DNA of 9,183 nucleotides from Chryseobacterium gleum (GCA_943326825.2 CALPUT020000080.1:1-9183); one strand, 5' to 3'. Numbered from the stretch's first letter, positions 1-8,009 are shown. Translations and numbers: made by a program. Notes: a model not told the origin generated them from the sequence alone.

Positions 1-369
1 GAATTTCTTTTTATGAAGAATTGCATCTAAAGCAGATTTATATAGATTTTGTTTAAAAAAGTATTCTCCAGAAGAAAATTTAGGAGAAAACTCTTTACAA
101 GTAGGCTTATTAATTACTATCTGGGATTTTTTAATAGAATAAGTCCCTAAGTTTCTATAAATAATTTCTGATTTATTTTTTTGAATTAGGTATTCAATTT
201 GTTCATATTCTCCACTTGAATACAACCTTAACAATTCAACTTTTTGATCATTGTTTTCACACTCAAAAACATATTTAATTTTACCTTGTGGTAAAGACCA
301 ATTTTGATCTGCAAAAACAAAGTTAAATAAATTAACTACAAACACGAATAATAACACACTTCTTTCCAT
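1..369 (-). CDS. Small secreted protein of unknown function, 3' end outside window
   Basis: The reading frame opens with ATG at 369-367 and stays open for 123 codons to the left edge, so the C-terminus is missing. Residues 1-20 form a signal peptide: a short basic start (MERS), a long hydrophobic stretch rich in Val, Leu and Phe, and a likely cut near FA-DQ. The mature part alternates short hydrophobic strands with charged turns. It has a pattern of 'L.LYSSGEYEQ', then 'GTYSIKKSQIVI', weakly like small secreted beta-barrel proteins in which a 'GTY' strand is followed by a conserved hydrophobic strand. Two cysteines are visible (in FECEN and PTCKEF) and could form a disulfide. I do not recognise the family. 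It has the same orientation as the large operon but lies 327 bases beyond its last gene, so it may be transcribed separately. The real existence of the gene is well supported by the signal peptide and long open frame; its function is unknown. Confidence 0.75.
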   Translation of the reverse strand, partial: MERSVLLFVFVVNLFNFVFADQNWSLPQGKIKYVFECENNDQKVELLRLYSSGEYEQIEYLIQKNKSEIIYRNLGTYSIKKSQIVINKPTCKEFSPKFSSGEYFFKQNLYKSALDAILHKKKF

Positions 370-696
370 GACTAAAAGTATTAAGGATTAAGAGTATTAT
401 TTCATCATAGGCTTGTTTTTTTCTTAAACTTATAAAATTAAATTACAATTAGCAATTTTTTGTTTATATTTTTTATGATTCTATTAAAATCCAAAAATTC
501 GAACATTAATTGATTTGTGATTTTCATCTACAAGGAAAACTTTATTAAAAATAGACTACATCATATATAACTTGTCGAATCGTATTACCTTAGTTATTCG
601 TTAATAAATTTTCTATAAAGTGTTTAATATATTATAATCCAATCAAATTTCACTAGATTATTTTATTTATTTTTAGAATTGTCTCAGAGTAATATT
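370..696. other. Gene-free stretch between the operon end and the small secreted gene
   Basis: This 327-base stretch is very AT-rich. No credible coding frame is present: the longest I found is a 29-codon minus-strand frame starting at 527, with no supporting feature. I found no GC-rich hairpin followed by a T-run on the minus strand that would count as an intrinsic terminator for the gene ending at 697. A weak inverted repeat (CGAAT...ATTCG, about 576-600) has only five paired bases per arm. A possible promoter for the gene starting at 369 is listed separately. Otherwise I see nothing in it. Confidence 0.6.
425..455 (-). promoter_or_regulatory. Possible Bacteroidetes-type promoter for the small secreted gene
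   Basis: Read on the minus strand, TTG (455-453) is followed after 20 bases by TAAGTTTA (432-425). This is close to the Bacteroidetes sigma-ABfr pattern, TTG about 19-21 bases before TAnnTTTG, with the last G changed to A. The site lies 56 bases upstream of the ATG at 369, a sensible leader length. In sequence this AT-rich, such a match can easily arise by chance, so the call is weak. Confidence 0.25.
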
Positions 697-3306
697 TTAT
701 TTATTCTTAACGAGTCTTATAGCAAAACAACATTCTTTACAATTAATATCTGAAAAATTTATTACCCCTTCATTGTCTATTTCCACCAATTTTTGATACT
801 CAATCTCTTTTTTCAATAAAGTTAATTTTTCATCTTCTTCAGATTCGACATATCTTACTTCTGAAACAACTCCATTAAAAACAACTATAACTTGATGATT
901 TTCTGACAAATAACTACCATCAGAAACTTTTCCACCATTTACAATTGCTTTGTCCCTCAATTTGAAATCCACACTTACACTAATAGATTCAGCTGTCCAA
1001 ATAGAAAATTGAGAATTAATACAACAAAATCCGTTTCCATTATACTGTCCTGATTTTTCAAAAGGAATTGCCTCTGGTTTAAATTTAATTTGTGCTAACA
1101 ATTCCTCAATACTTTTTATACTTTGATAGTAACTTAATATATCTTGCAATTTAAGAAAATCTGATATTTCTTTCTGACCAGCAATTATCCATCCTTTTGG
1201 TGGATTTGATGTGATCAACTTCAATGCCCAATAATTATATAATTTCCCATATTTTAGACCATTATTCTCATCAAAATCATAAAAACAGAAGGCCGGAATA
1301 GAATCATGATAAAAGCTATAAAGTTCATTCTGATTTTTCGCTAATTTAATTTCGTTACCCAAACCATCAGCAATAACACCTAAGTTTTTAGTCCACATTT
1401 GATTACTTGAAACTATTTTATCATCTACTTCAATTATTTTGTTTCCTGAGTTAATTTCTATTTTCACATTTTTTAATGCATCAAATTTAGCGACAGGTAT
1501 GCCTAATTCTTTTAGTCTATTTAATATTTTAATATTTAACTTTTTTTCAAATTCAATTTCTGAAAGTGGTGATCTAGAAGCTAAATCATTGTTTACAATT
1601 CTTAATCCCAAAATTACATCCCAATAAAAACCATAAAAATATAAACTTCTATTTTTAACATATGTCGATTTTAAATCAGTATAAATTTTATTTGCATCCT
1701 TAAGATTTCCTTCTTGTATAAGCATTATTAAATAGTTAAATACAAAATCGCCATAATATAATTTGAAATTATTTTCAAACTCCAACTTAGAATTCGATAA
1801 TCCAAGTTCTTGTAAGAACTTCATTTGGTCTGGATTTAGTTGTGAGAAGCCTAACTCCATTTTTTGATTTGGATCAGTACAATCATTTCCACATTTAACT
1901 CCAAATTCTTCCAATCTGTGGATTTCTTTTTCTAAATGCCTTTTGTATTCTATTAATTGATTACTTTTCCTCAATTGCTCTGCATGCTGAAGTGATAATC
2001 TATAAAAATAAAGTATCTGATCGCTAGCAAATAATTCTTGATTATTTGATTTCAATATTTTTGCCTCTAGTTTTTCATATTGACTAATTATTTCAACTAA
2101 ATCAGTGTATTTAATGTTATTTTCAAGAAGAAATTCATTAATTTTAATTTCATTTTTTAAAACTCCTCCATAGCCTTCATTATTCAAACCATCATAACTT
2201 GGATGTAAACTATAATATATTCCGTCCACTGATTTCCATTCTAATAATTCATTTTTATTTGACCTTCTAAAATTTATTTCGTTTATTAAAACAAGTGAAT
2301 CAATAATAAACCTGTATTTAACTTTTGCATCTGATATCATATTTAATTTACATAATGACAAAAGTTCTAATTCATTAGCTTTAGTATGAAATGTATAAAT
2401 TGAAGTAGCTTTTCGAGAGTAGTTTAAAGCAATTGAAAATTGATTTAAATTGTAATACAATTCAGTTAATTTTATATAAATATCTAATTTTAGATTTTCA
2501 TCTATATCCGTTTTTTCTGATAGAAACTTCTCAAAATACTTTATCGCATTTCGGTAATCATTTTTTGCTAATGCAGCATAACCTAATTCACTGTCATTTG
2601 TTATTAAACCTGTGACTTCTTCTAGATTTGTAATTCTTTTGGATAATTTTTCTAAATCATCTTTTATATCCTTGAAATAGTTGAATTCAGGGTTAGTTTC
2701 TTCAAATAAACTTCTTATTTGCTCGGCCTTTTCAATATCCCCTTCGTCCATTGTAGTAAGAATTTTACCATATTGATTTAGTGTTGAAAGTGAAGTGATT
2801 TGATCTTTGTATGACGGATCCAATGAAATTGGATTATTTAATTGTTTGGCTATAGCTTCTGCCAATTGTGATTTTAATTGCAACCAAGTTTCAATTTTTC
2901 CGCTTACATCTTTTGCTAATAGAATTTTCGATGTTTGAACATCAACGAGTTTGGATGAAAAATTACACATACCATCCAAAACAAATACTGAACCTACAAA
3001 TACATAATTCACACCGCTAAGTTTTCCAAAATCAACGGCTGTTTTAGTATCGAAATTCTTGCTTTTCTGAAGTTTTTGTTCATCTAATAACTTGTTTAAT
3101 TGAGAACGCTCAAAAAATTCTACTTTTTTAGGGTGAATATTATTCGCAAGATCTGTAATAAGCATATTACTGATTGCTTTACTCAATGCATCATATTCTG
3201 TCTTACCAGAAGTGTTTTCAAAATCTAAAATAGCTACTTTTATGGATTGAGCATAAGTTAAATTCAAAAATGATATAACAAAAAAAAGAGTTCTAAAGAT
3301 TTTCAT
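697..3306 (-). CDS. Secreted CsgG-like / TPR-like / FISUMP-domain protein
   Basis: 869 residues. Residues 1-20 are a signal peptide ending in TYAQ, with no lipobox cysteine. Residues 22-158 are a CsgG-like alpha/beta domain (VAILDFENTSGK, then ITDL, and LLDEQKLQKSKNFD). They are clearly related to the C-terminal domain of the caspase protein encoded just upstream. Residues 240-304 hold two TPR-like helix pairs; the middle (305-610) is mostly predicted helix with no recognised family. Residues about 613-869 look like a diverged FISUMP domain: NQMWTKNL (635-642), YGKLYNYWAL (686-695), PPKGW (702-706), NGNGF (756-760), a W-T pair at 770 and a CCFAIRLVK end. FISUMP domains occur in surface proteins of Bacteroidetes and Fibrobacteres, with unknown biochemical role. 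The gene follows the caspase gene by only 10 bases, so it is probably co-transcribed. It probably acts outside the cytoplasm as an adaptor, receptor or protease substrate; that role is inference. Confidence 0.85.
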   Translation of the reverse strand: MKIFRTLFFVISFLNLTYAQSIKVAILDFENTSGKTEYDALSKAISNMLITDLANNIHPKKVEFFERSQLNKLLDEQKLQKSKNFDTKTAVDFGKLSGVNYVFVGSVFVLDGMCNFSSKLVDVQTSKILLAKDVSGKIETWLQLKSQLAEAIAKQLNNPISLDPSYKDQITSLSTLNQYGKILTTMDEGDIEKAEQIRSLFEETNPEFNYFKDIKDDLEKLSKRITNLEEVTGLITNDSELGYAALAKNDYRNAIKYFEKFLSEKTDIDENLKLDIYIKLTELYYNLNQFSIALNYSRKATSIYTFHTKANELELLSLCKLNMISDAKVKYRFIIDSLVLINEINFRRSNKNELLEWKSVDGIYYSLHPSYDGLNNEGYGGVLKNEIKINEFLLENNIKYTDLVEIISQYEKLEAKILKSNNQELFASDQILYFYRLSLQHAEQLRKSNQLIEYKRHLEKEIHRLEEFGVKCGNDCTDPNQKMELGFSQLNPDQMKFLQELGLSNSKLEFENNFKLYYGDFVFNYLIMLIQEGNLKDANKIYTDLKSTYVKNRSLYFYGFYWDVILGLRIVNNDLASRSPLSEIEFEKKLNIKILNRLKELGIPVAKFDALKNVKIEINSGNKIIEVDDKIVSSNQMWTKNLGVIADGLGNEIKLAKNQNELYSFYHDSIPAFCFYDFDENNGLKYGKLYNYWALKLITSNPPKGWIIAGQKEISDFLKLQDILSYYQSIKSIEELLAQIKFKPEAIPFEKSGQYNGNGFCCINSQFSIWTAESISVSVDFKLRDKAIVNGGKVSDGSYLSENHQVIVVFNGVVSEVRYVESEEDEKLTLLKKEIEYQKLVEIDNEGVINFSDINCKECCFAIRLVKNK

Positions 3307-3316
3307 TTTAAATATG

Positions 3317-4639
3317 TTATTGTTTTAATTTCTCTATAATTAGATTAGCTAAAGACTTTTTTAAATCTAAAAATTTCTCTCTTGCACCATCCACACCTAC
3401 GGAAAATGCGATTTCACCGGTTTCAACATTTATAAATTTGGCATCCACACGAAGTGTACCAAAGAATTCAAAGTAGGTACCCGTAATGATTATTTCCGCT
3501 CCTAATAACTTTCCTAACTTTGTTGCTGTAGCCTGATCGAAACTCTTTGAATTATTTAGGTTTTGTTCAGTTAGCAACTTCTCAAGCGCCTGTCGATCAA
3601 CCATGGTTAGATTTTTCACGCTATTTAAATCGGTTGTTAACATATCCCTAAGCGGGCCACCTAAATCCCCATACTCACTATCTTTTCCAGAACTATTATC
3701 AAAAGAAATTATAGCAATTCTTTTTGGTTTTTCTAGTAACTTATTTTCTTCTAGAATGACATCATTCATCGATCTTTTTGTTTCCGAAGTTAAATAACTA
3801 GTTAATACCAAAGTTTCATCTGATTTAATTGAACTTGAACTTGGATTGTAGAAAACAAATTCGCCTCCTTCATCTCCAGTATTATGTATAACACCATAAA
3901 GTGGCTCAGTAGAACTGTTGTTGAGTATATTCGGACGTATTTTTGCAAAAAGTTGATCGGAAGTTAAAAAAGTAGTTTGGTTTAATTCAAGTTCTTTTAA
4001 AAAAAATTTCATAAACACACTATTATCAGGAACTTCTTTTAAGTTACCACTTGTAATGGCTTTTCTACTTTTAAGTTCGTATAAACGTTTTGTTCCCTGT
4101 TCCATATCTCCAATACTCCTTGTTTTAAAAATCCCACCACTAAAACAAGCATCTGTTACCAAAAGAACATGATTGGATTCAAATGCAGATAGATACAACG
4201 TTAAATCTGAATTAGAAACCCAATTACTTTTACTTTCCTTTTTTACATCTGAGGGAAGCCAATATCCCATCTTCAATCCTGCATCCCAATATCCATGCCC
4301 TGCATAGAAAATAAGAAGATTATCGTCAATAGTTAATGATTTTCTTTTCTGTTCGATCGCATCAATAATATTAGCTCTTGTAGGATCAACCAAACGAATT
4401 ATATCATCTTTTTTGAAATAATATTTTGAAACTAATAGTGATGTTAAATTATCTGCATCATTCTGAGGTTCATTCAAATCATTGATTTTAGTATCTTGGT
4501 ATTGATTCTCAGAAATGATTATTGCATGATACTTTCCCGAATTTAAAGATTTTGCATCATCTGTAATTATTACACCTCTATTGTTTTGCGCATGAAGTGT
4601 AATAGAGATAAAAAATATTGAAATTAGAATATATTTCAT
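3317..4639 (-). CDS. Secreted caspase-like (C14) protease fused to a CsgG-like domain
   Basis: 440 residues. Residues 1-18 are a signal peptide (ending LHAQ). Residues about 36-260 are a caspase-family domain: the strand 'YHAIIISENQY', the 'NDADNL' helix start, the catalytic histidine in FYAGHG (His115) and the catalytic cysteine in TDACFSGG (Cys165). Both dyad residues are present, so the enzyme should be active. Prokaryotic C14 proteases usually cut after Arg or Lys and D163 next to the Cys fits that type; the specificity here is inference. A charged linker (about 265-304, including TKRS and EKPKR) leads to a CsgG-like domain at 305-440 (FDNSSGK, TTDL, LLTEQNLNNSKSFD, GKLLG). The linker's basic residues are possible self-cleavage points. 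The domain is short and the protein is not a lipoprotein, so it is unlikely to form a curli-type secretion pore. It lies 31 bases after the CHAT protease gene and 10 before the CsgG-FISUMP gene. Confidence 0.9.
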   Translation of the reverse strand: MKYILISIFFISITLHAQNNRGVIITDDAKSLNSGKYHAIIISENQYQDTKINDLNEPQNDADNLTSLLVSKYYFKKDDIIRLVDPTRANIIDAIEQKRKSLTIDDNLLIFYAGHGYWDAGLKMGYWLPSDVKKESKSNWVSNSDLTLYLSAFESNHVLLVTDACFSGGIFKTRSIGDMEQGTKRLYELKSRKAITSGNLKEVPDNSVFMKFFLKELELNQTTFLTSDQLFAKIRPNILNNSSTEPLYGVIHNTGDEGGEFVFYNPSSSSIKSDETLVLTSYLTSETKRSMNDVILEENKLLEKPKRIAIISFDNSSGKDSEYGDLGGPLRDMLTTDLNSVKNLTMVDRQALEKLLTEQNLNNSKSFDQATATKLGKLLGAEIIITGTYFEFFGTLRVDAKFINVETGEIAFSVGVDGAREKFLDLKKSLANLIIEKLKQ

Positions 4640-4670
4640 AAGAATGTTTTTTTTTTGTTATAAATTACTA

Positions 4671-7136
4671 CTACCTCACCAATACAAACCCAGCCCATTT
4701 CTCAGGTTCTGTAGGGTAATTGATGCGCATTTCTTTTTGGGCTTTTTCAAAAGAAATAACTGGGTTAAGTGTTTTTGCTAAGTCGGAATAAAATAAGGTC
4801 ATCAACTCCATGGTTTCTTTATCAGGAACTGACCACAATGAAACAATTATTTGTTCAACACCAGCTAATTTAAATCCTCTCTTTAAGCCGAATGTTCCCT
4901 CAGATCCTTCTATTTTACCAAGACCTGTTTCACATGCAGAGAGTACAACTAGTTTGGTCTTCTTTAAGTTCAGTTGAGAAACCTCCAATGCAGTTAAAAT
5001 ACCATTTTGTTCAGCGCCTAGTTTTGAAAGGGTGTCGCTGCCTGACCATGCCCAATTTCCACCAGAAAGTATCAAACCACTTCTTACCATTGGATTCGTG
5101 CTGTATCTATAACTGTATTGTAATGAATTCTTATTAATCAAAGTGTCATTAAAATCATATTCAGGAAAAGCGTAACCATGGGTTGCAATATGTAAAATTC
5201 CTTTTGCTTCTTTTCCTTCTAATTTAATAATGTTTTCTTCTGTAGCTTGATTGCTTTCTAAAACTGTTGAAATCCATCCAGAAGTTGTCACTTTCTTGTC
5301 TATTTGTTCTATCTCAAATTTTGTTCCTTCAAGATAAATTAATTTCTGCTGTGCTGATGAACTACTTCTACTTTGGTCCTTATTCCTTTTTGATTTTTTA
5401 AATGCGTTACTAGAGCCAGGTAAAAAATCATAATTTACCCCACCAACCATTGCCATCGCAGTATTGAATCGCTCCTTTTCTTTCGATTTTAAACCCATTG
5501 CTAAATAACGTGTTGAAGTAAGTTGATGCAAAGTATATTTATCCATTAAATAGACCACATTTTTTGGCGTTTTAACTTGTCCTTTATTTGTTTTACTTCC
5601 TCGAGAACTTTCATTCGTTATTACTATTTCATCCGATAGATTATTGTTTGAATACATAGCGTTAAATGGTATATTATTTAATAACCCAATGGGTGCGTAA
5701 TAAATTGTTTTCACCTCCTTTAGAACGATTTCCATCGGTTGCCATACAAGAGAGTAATAAGTACTAAAACCTAATTTAGGCTGAATTTTTTCAAGGTCTT
5801 TTTCTTTGCACAGTTGAACTAGTTGCGGATATTTATCTTCCTTGCGAATAATTAAAGCATTGTAACAATACAAAGAATCGTCTTCATTTTTAAAACGAAC
5901 AAACTCAATGGCTGCTTCGCCTTTTTCTAGGTTTTGCTGCACTTGCTCCCAAGTAATACTTAAATTTTTCTTTTGTTGTGCATATTCTGGCCAACTCAAT
6001 GTTAAACGTTTATCTAATGAATCTGCTTCTTTATACATTTTTTTGATTTTTTCAATTTCATCTGAACCATCCGATTCCAATTTAATTAAAAGTCTTCTTC
6101 TGTAAATCAATTGTTCTTTTAATTCCTCGCGCTCTTGTTCAAAATTATCCGAAGAAAGTTTTGTTTCCAGCATTTTACTCTTGGTAACCAAAACTGCATT
6201 GTAGTTTAAACCAACTGCCTCAGGCACTTTTTCATAAGCCGTATTTGCAAACCAAGATAATTTATCGTAAAAAGAGCTTTCTTTTTTCCAATAAGCATCC
6301 TTTTGGTTCTCGTTGAGCCATTCAAAATTGTCGGTGATTTCTTTGGTTTTTATGGAAAAGTTCTTACTTAAAATGTTCTGTGCTTCTTGCTCACGATTGG
6401 TTAGTAAAAGAAGATATGCGTATAAATCTAGGTTCGATAAATAATCTTGATGTTCTTCTCCAAAAACTTTCTTTTTTATTTCTAATGCTTGTTTATAAAG
6501 TGGTTCAGCTGCCTTATAATCGCCTAGTGCTTTATATAAATTACCAAGATTGTTTAGAGAAGAAGCATAAGAAGGATGATTCTCACCAAGTTCTTTCTTT
6601 TTTATTTCTAATGCTTGTTTTAAAAGTGGTTCAGCGGCCTTATAATCGCCTAGTGCTTTATACAAAATACCAAGATTTTCTAGAGAAGAAGCATACTCTG
6701 GATGATTCTCTCCAAGTTCTTTCTTTTTTATTTCTGATGCTTGTTTATAAAGTGGTTCAGCGGCCTTATAATCGCCGAGTGCTTTATACAAAACACCAAG
6801 AGAATTTAAACACGAAGCATATTCTGAATGTACTTTTCTTTCTTGTTTTTCTAATGTTAATAATGAAAAATTAAGGTAATAAATAGCTGAGTCTTTTTTA
6901 TACAATTTATAAAAACAATTCCCAATATACCTAAAACTCCCTGCATACCTCAAACTCGTATCGGTCTCATTTTTTAAAACCCAAGCATTCATTTGTTTCG
7001 CAACTACCAATGAACTATCATACTTTGCTTCCTTGAAAAGAAGGTCGTATTTATTTTTGAACTGATCAAACGTAACTTGTTGAGAAAACGATTTATACGC
7101 TATAAACATTAGAAATATAAATACGAAACGATTCAT
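4671..7136 (-). CDS. Secreted TPR-CHAT domain protease
   Basis: 821 residues. Residues 1-19 are a signal peptide (ending SFSQ). Residues about 20-100 are degenerate TPR-like helices. Residues 103-228 are three nearly identical 42-residue TPR units of the kinesin-light-chain type (ALGDYKAAEPLYKQALEIKK..GENHP.YASSL.NLG). Residues 230-400 are helical, partly coiled. A CHAT domain fills about 400-821: APIGLLNNIPFNA (481-493), ILHIATHG with catalytic His653, VVLSACETGLG with catalytic Cys735, EGTFGLKRGFKLAGVEQIIVSLW (two segments, 746-768) and the usual WAGFVLVR end. CHAT proteases are caspase/separase relatives (clan CD). Cytoplasmic TPR-CHAT enzymes are known effectors, for example in type III CRISPR, but the signal peptide here argues for an envelope or extracellular site. 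Two basic, Ser/Lys-rich insertions (508-526 and 578-598) interrupt the CHAT domain. It sits 30 bases after the FecR-like gene, in the same apparent operon. Target unknown. Confidence 0.92.
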   Translation of the reverse strand: MNRFVFIFLMFIAYKSFSQQVTFDQFKNKYDLLFKEAKYDSSLVVAKQMNAWVLKNETDTSLRYAGSFRYIGNCFYKLYKKDSAIYYLNFSLLTLEKQERKVHSEYASCLNSLGVLYKALGDYKAAEPLYKQASEIKKKELGENHPEYASSLENLGILYKALGDYKAAEPLLKQALEIKKKELGENHPSYASSLNNLGNLYKALGDYKAAEPLYKQALEIKKKVFGEEHQDYLSNLDLYAYLLLLTNREQEAQNILSKNFSIKTKEITDNFEWLNENQKDAYWKKESSFYDKLSWFANTAYEKVPEAVGLNYNAVLVTKSKMLETKLSSDNFEQEREELKEQLIYRRRLLIKLESDGSDEIEKIKKMYKEADSLDKRLTLSWPEYAQQKKNLSITWEQVQQNLEKGEAAIEFVRFKNEDDSLYCYNALIIRKEDKYPQLVQLCKEKDLEKIQPKLGFSTYYSLVWQPMEIVLKEVKTIYYAPIGLLNNIPFNAMYSNNNLSDEIVITNESSRGSKTNKGQVKTPKNVVYLMDKYTLHQLTSTRYLAMGLKSKEKERFNTAMAMVGGVNYDFLPGSSNAFKKSKRNKDQSRSSSSAQQKLIYLEGTKFEIEQIDKKVTTSGWISTVLESNQATEENIIKLEGKEAKGILHIATHGYAFPEYDFNDTLINKNSLQYSYRYSTNPMVRSGLILSGGNWAWSGSDTLSKLGAEQNGILTALEVSQLNLKKTKLVVLSACETGLGKIEGSEGTFGLKRGFKLAGVEQIIVSLWSVPDKETMELMTLFYSDLAKTLNPVISFEKAQKEMRINYPTEPEKWAGFVLVR
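6453..6830 (-). repeat. Three tandem 126-bp units encoding identical-length TPRs
   Basis: Three direct repeats of exactly 126 bases (6705-6830, 6579-6704, 6453-6578) lie inside the TPR-CHAT gene and encode residues 103-228. By hand count the last two copies agree at about 86% of bases, and long runs such as those covering ALGDYKAAEP are almost unchanged. Protein-level pressure alone would allow more silent differences, so the copies have probably arisen by recent duplication or are kept alike by recombination. The unit length preserves the reading frame, so copy number can change without breaking the gene. Confidence 0.85.
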
Positions 7137-7166
7137 TTTGGTATTAGCTTATTTAATTTGAAAAAG

Positions 7167-8009
7167 TTATTCAATTTTATGTACGTTTATTTTGGGTAAT
7201 TCTTTCAAATAAACCTTCTGAGCAGCATAAAAATCTTTGATTAAAACCTGCTTCATCTCTGCTGTATAGTCCTTTTCTTTATCTAGATAGGTTTTAAAAT
7301 CATTTATTTTTTTGAAGAAGTCGTTTTCGAATGCTTCATTTTTTACAATAAAAAAATTATTGTATGAAATAGCTAATTCGGAAGATTTAATTTCACCAAT
7401 CCAAGAATACATTCCCTCGGGTAGGTTTATCAGCGTAATAGTATTGTTCATTGGTTTATCATTGTAATATATTTTTCCATTATCAAGATTTTTTACAACA
7501 AAATTTGATATTACTTTGGTAGATTGATTTCCAAATTCTAAAACTGCTGTGTCAGTAACAATGATTAGTGTGTCAATAGCATCCAAAGGAGCATAAAAAT
7601 CGGGATCTCTATCTACTCCTCTTGTTGAAATACCAGCATATTTATCAGTATGCTGAACTGATTGAATAAATAGTTCATTAACAATGTCACCTTTCGAATT
7701 CCCTTTATTTGAACTTGTACTTTTTTTATTTAATGATAGAATATCTTCCGTTTTATATGACTTTGTAGCAGGTATTTCTATGTATTTATCATTTATATTA
7801 GCTAAAACCAGAGCTCCCGTGGGAATCTTAATAATATCTGTCTTACTGAGTTTAAAAGAAGGGGTTGTTGAACTCATTGATTTTTCATTCAATTGAATAG
7901 TACCCTTTTTAACTTTTATAAAAATTTCTTGCCCAAATACAATATTCGATATTGTAATTAAGCAGATTATTAAAAATAAATTAAAGGCGTTTTTGTTATT
8001 TTTTTTCAT
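7167..8009 (-). CDS. Secreted protein with FecR-like N-terminal domain
   Basis: 280 residues. Residues 1-27 are a signal peptide (basic start, long hydrophobic core, cut near FGQ-E). Residues 28-92 read as a small beta domain: 'IFIKVKKGTIQLNE', then 'FKLSKTDIIKIPTGALVLANIN'. This resembles the FecR pattern in which an imposed value, a 'threshold/trigger' turn and a following hydrophobic strand repeat. The match is moderate and I have no profile score. A Ser/Lys/Asn-rich linker (94-107) follows, then a beta-rich region (146-223) resembling an immunoglobulin-like fold, and a charged helical tail (224-270). No sigma-factor gene is adjacent and there is no cytoplasmic anti-sigma part, so classical FecR signalling is not supported. 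The ATG at 8009 overlaps the end of the CHASE2 gene by 14 bases, implying coupled translation and a linked function. It may bind the CHASE2 protein or the envelope; that is inference. Confidence 0.75.
   Translation of the reverse strand: MKKNNKNAFNLFLIICLITISNIVFGQEIFIKVKKGTIQLNEKSMSSTTPSFKLSKTDIIKIPTGALVLANINDKYIEIPATKSYKTEDILSLNKKSTSSNKGNSKGDIVNELFIQSVQHTDKYAGISTRGVDRDPDFYAPLDAIDTLIIVTDTAVLEFGNQSTKVISNFVVKNLDNGKIYYNDKPMNNTITLINLPEGMYSWIGEIKSSELAISYNNFFIVKNEAFENDFFKKINDFKTYLDKEKDYTAEMKQVLIKDFYAAQKVYLKELPKINVHKIE

Noticed and set aside
442..527. 29-codon minus-strand frame starting at 527
   Set aside because: It is short, Lys/Asn/Ile-rich as expected from AT-rich DNA, with no recognisable signal or motif.
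570..605. Inverted repeat CGAAT...ATTCG as a terminator for the operon
   Set aside because: Only five base pairs form, with a long AT-rich loop and no following T-run on the minus strand.
3317..4639. Curli secretion pore (csgG)
   Set aside because: The CsgG-like part is a short C-terminal domain behind a caspase, there is no lipoprotein cysteine, and no curli subunit genes (csgA, csgB, csgE, csgF) are present.
6453..6830. Direct repeats as a possible CRISPR array
   Set aside because: The units are 126 bases, contiguous, in frame and coding for TPRs; there are no short repeats with unique spacers.
6380..6874. Plus-strand open frame of 164 codons with internal repeats (LSFLFLMLVxKVVQRPYNR)
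   Set aside because: It is the antisense shadow of the three TPR units in the CHAT gene. Its repeats follow from the 126-base period, and it has no domain or start signal of its own.
4671..7136. Craspase-type (type III CRISPR) TPR-CHAT effector
   Set aside because: There is a clear signal peptide and no cas genes are present in the window, so a cytoplasmic CRISPR-linked role is not supported.
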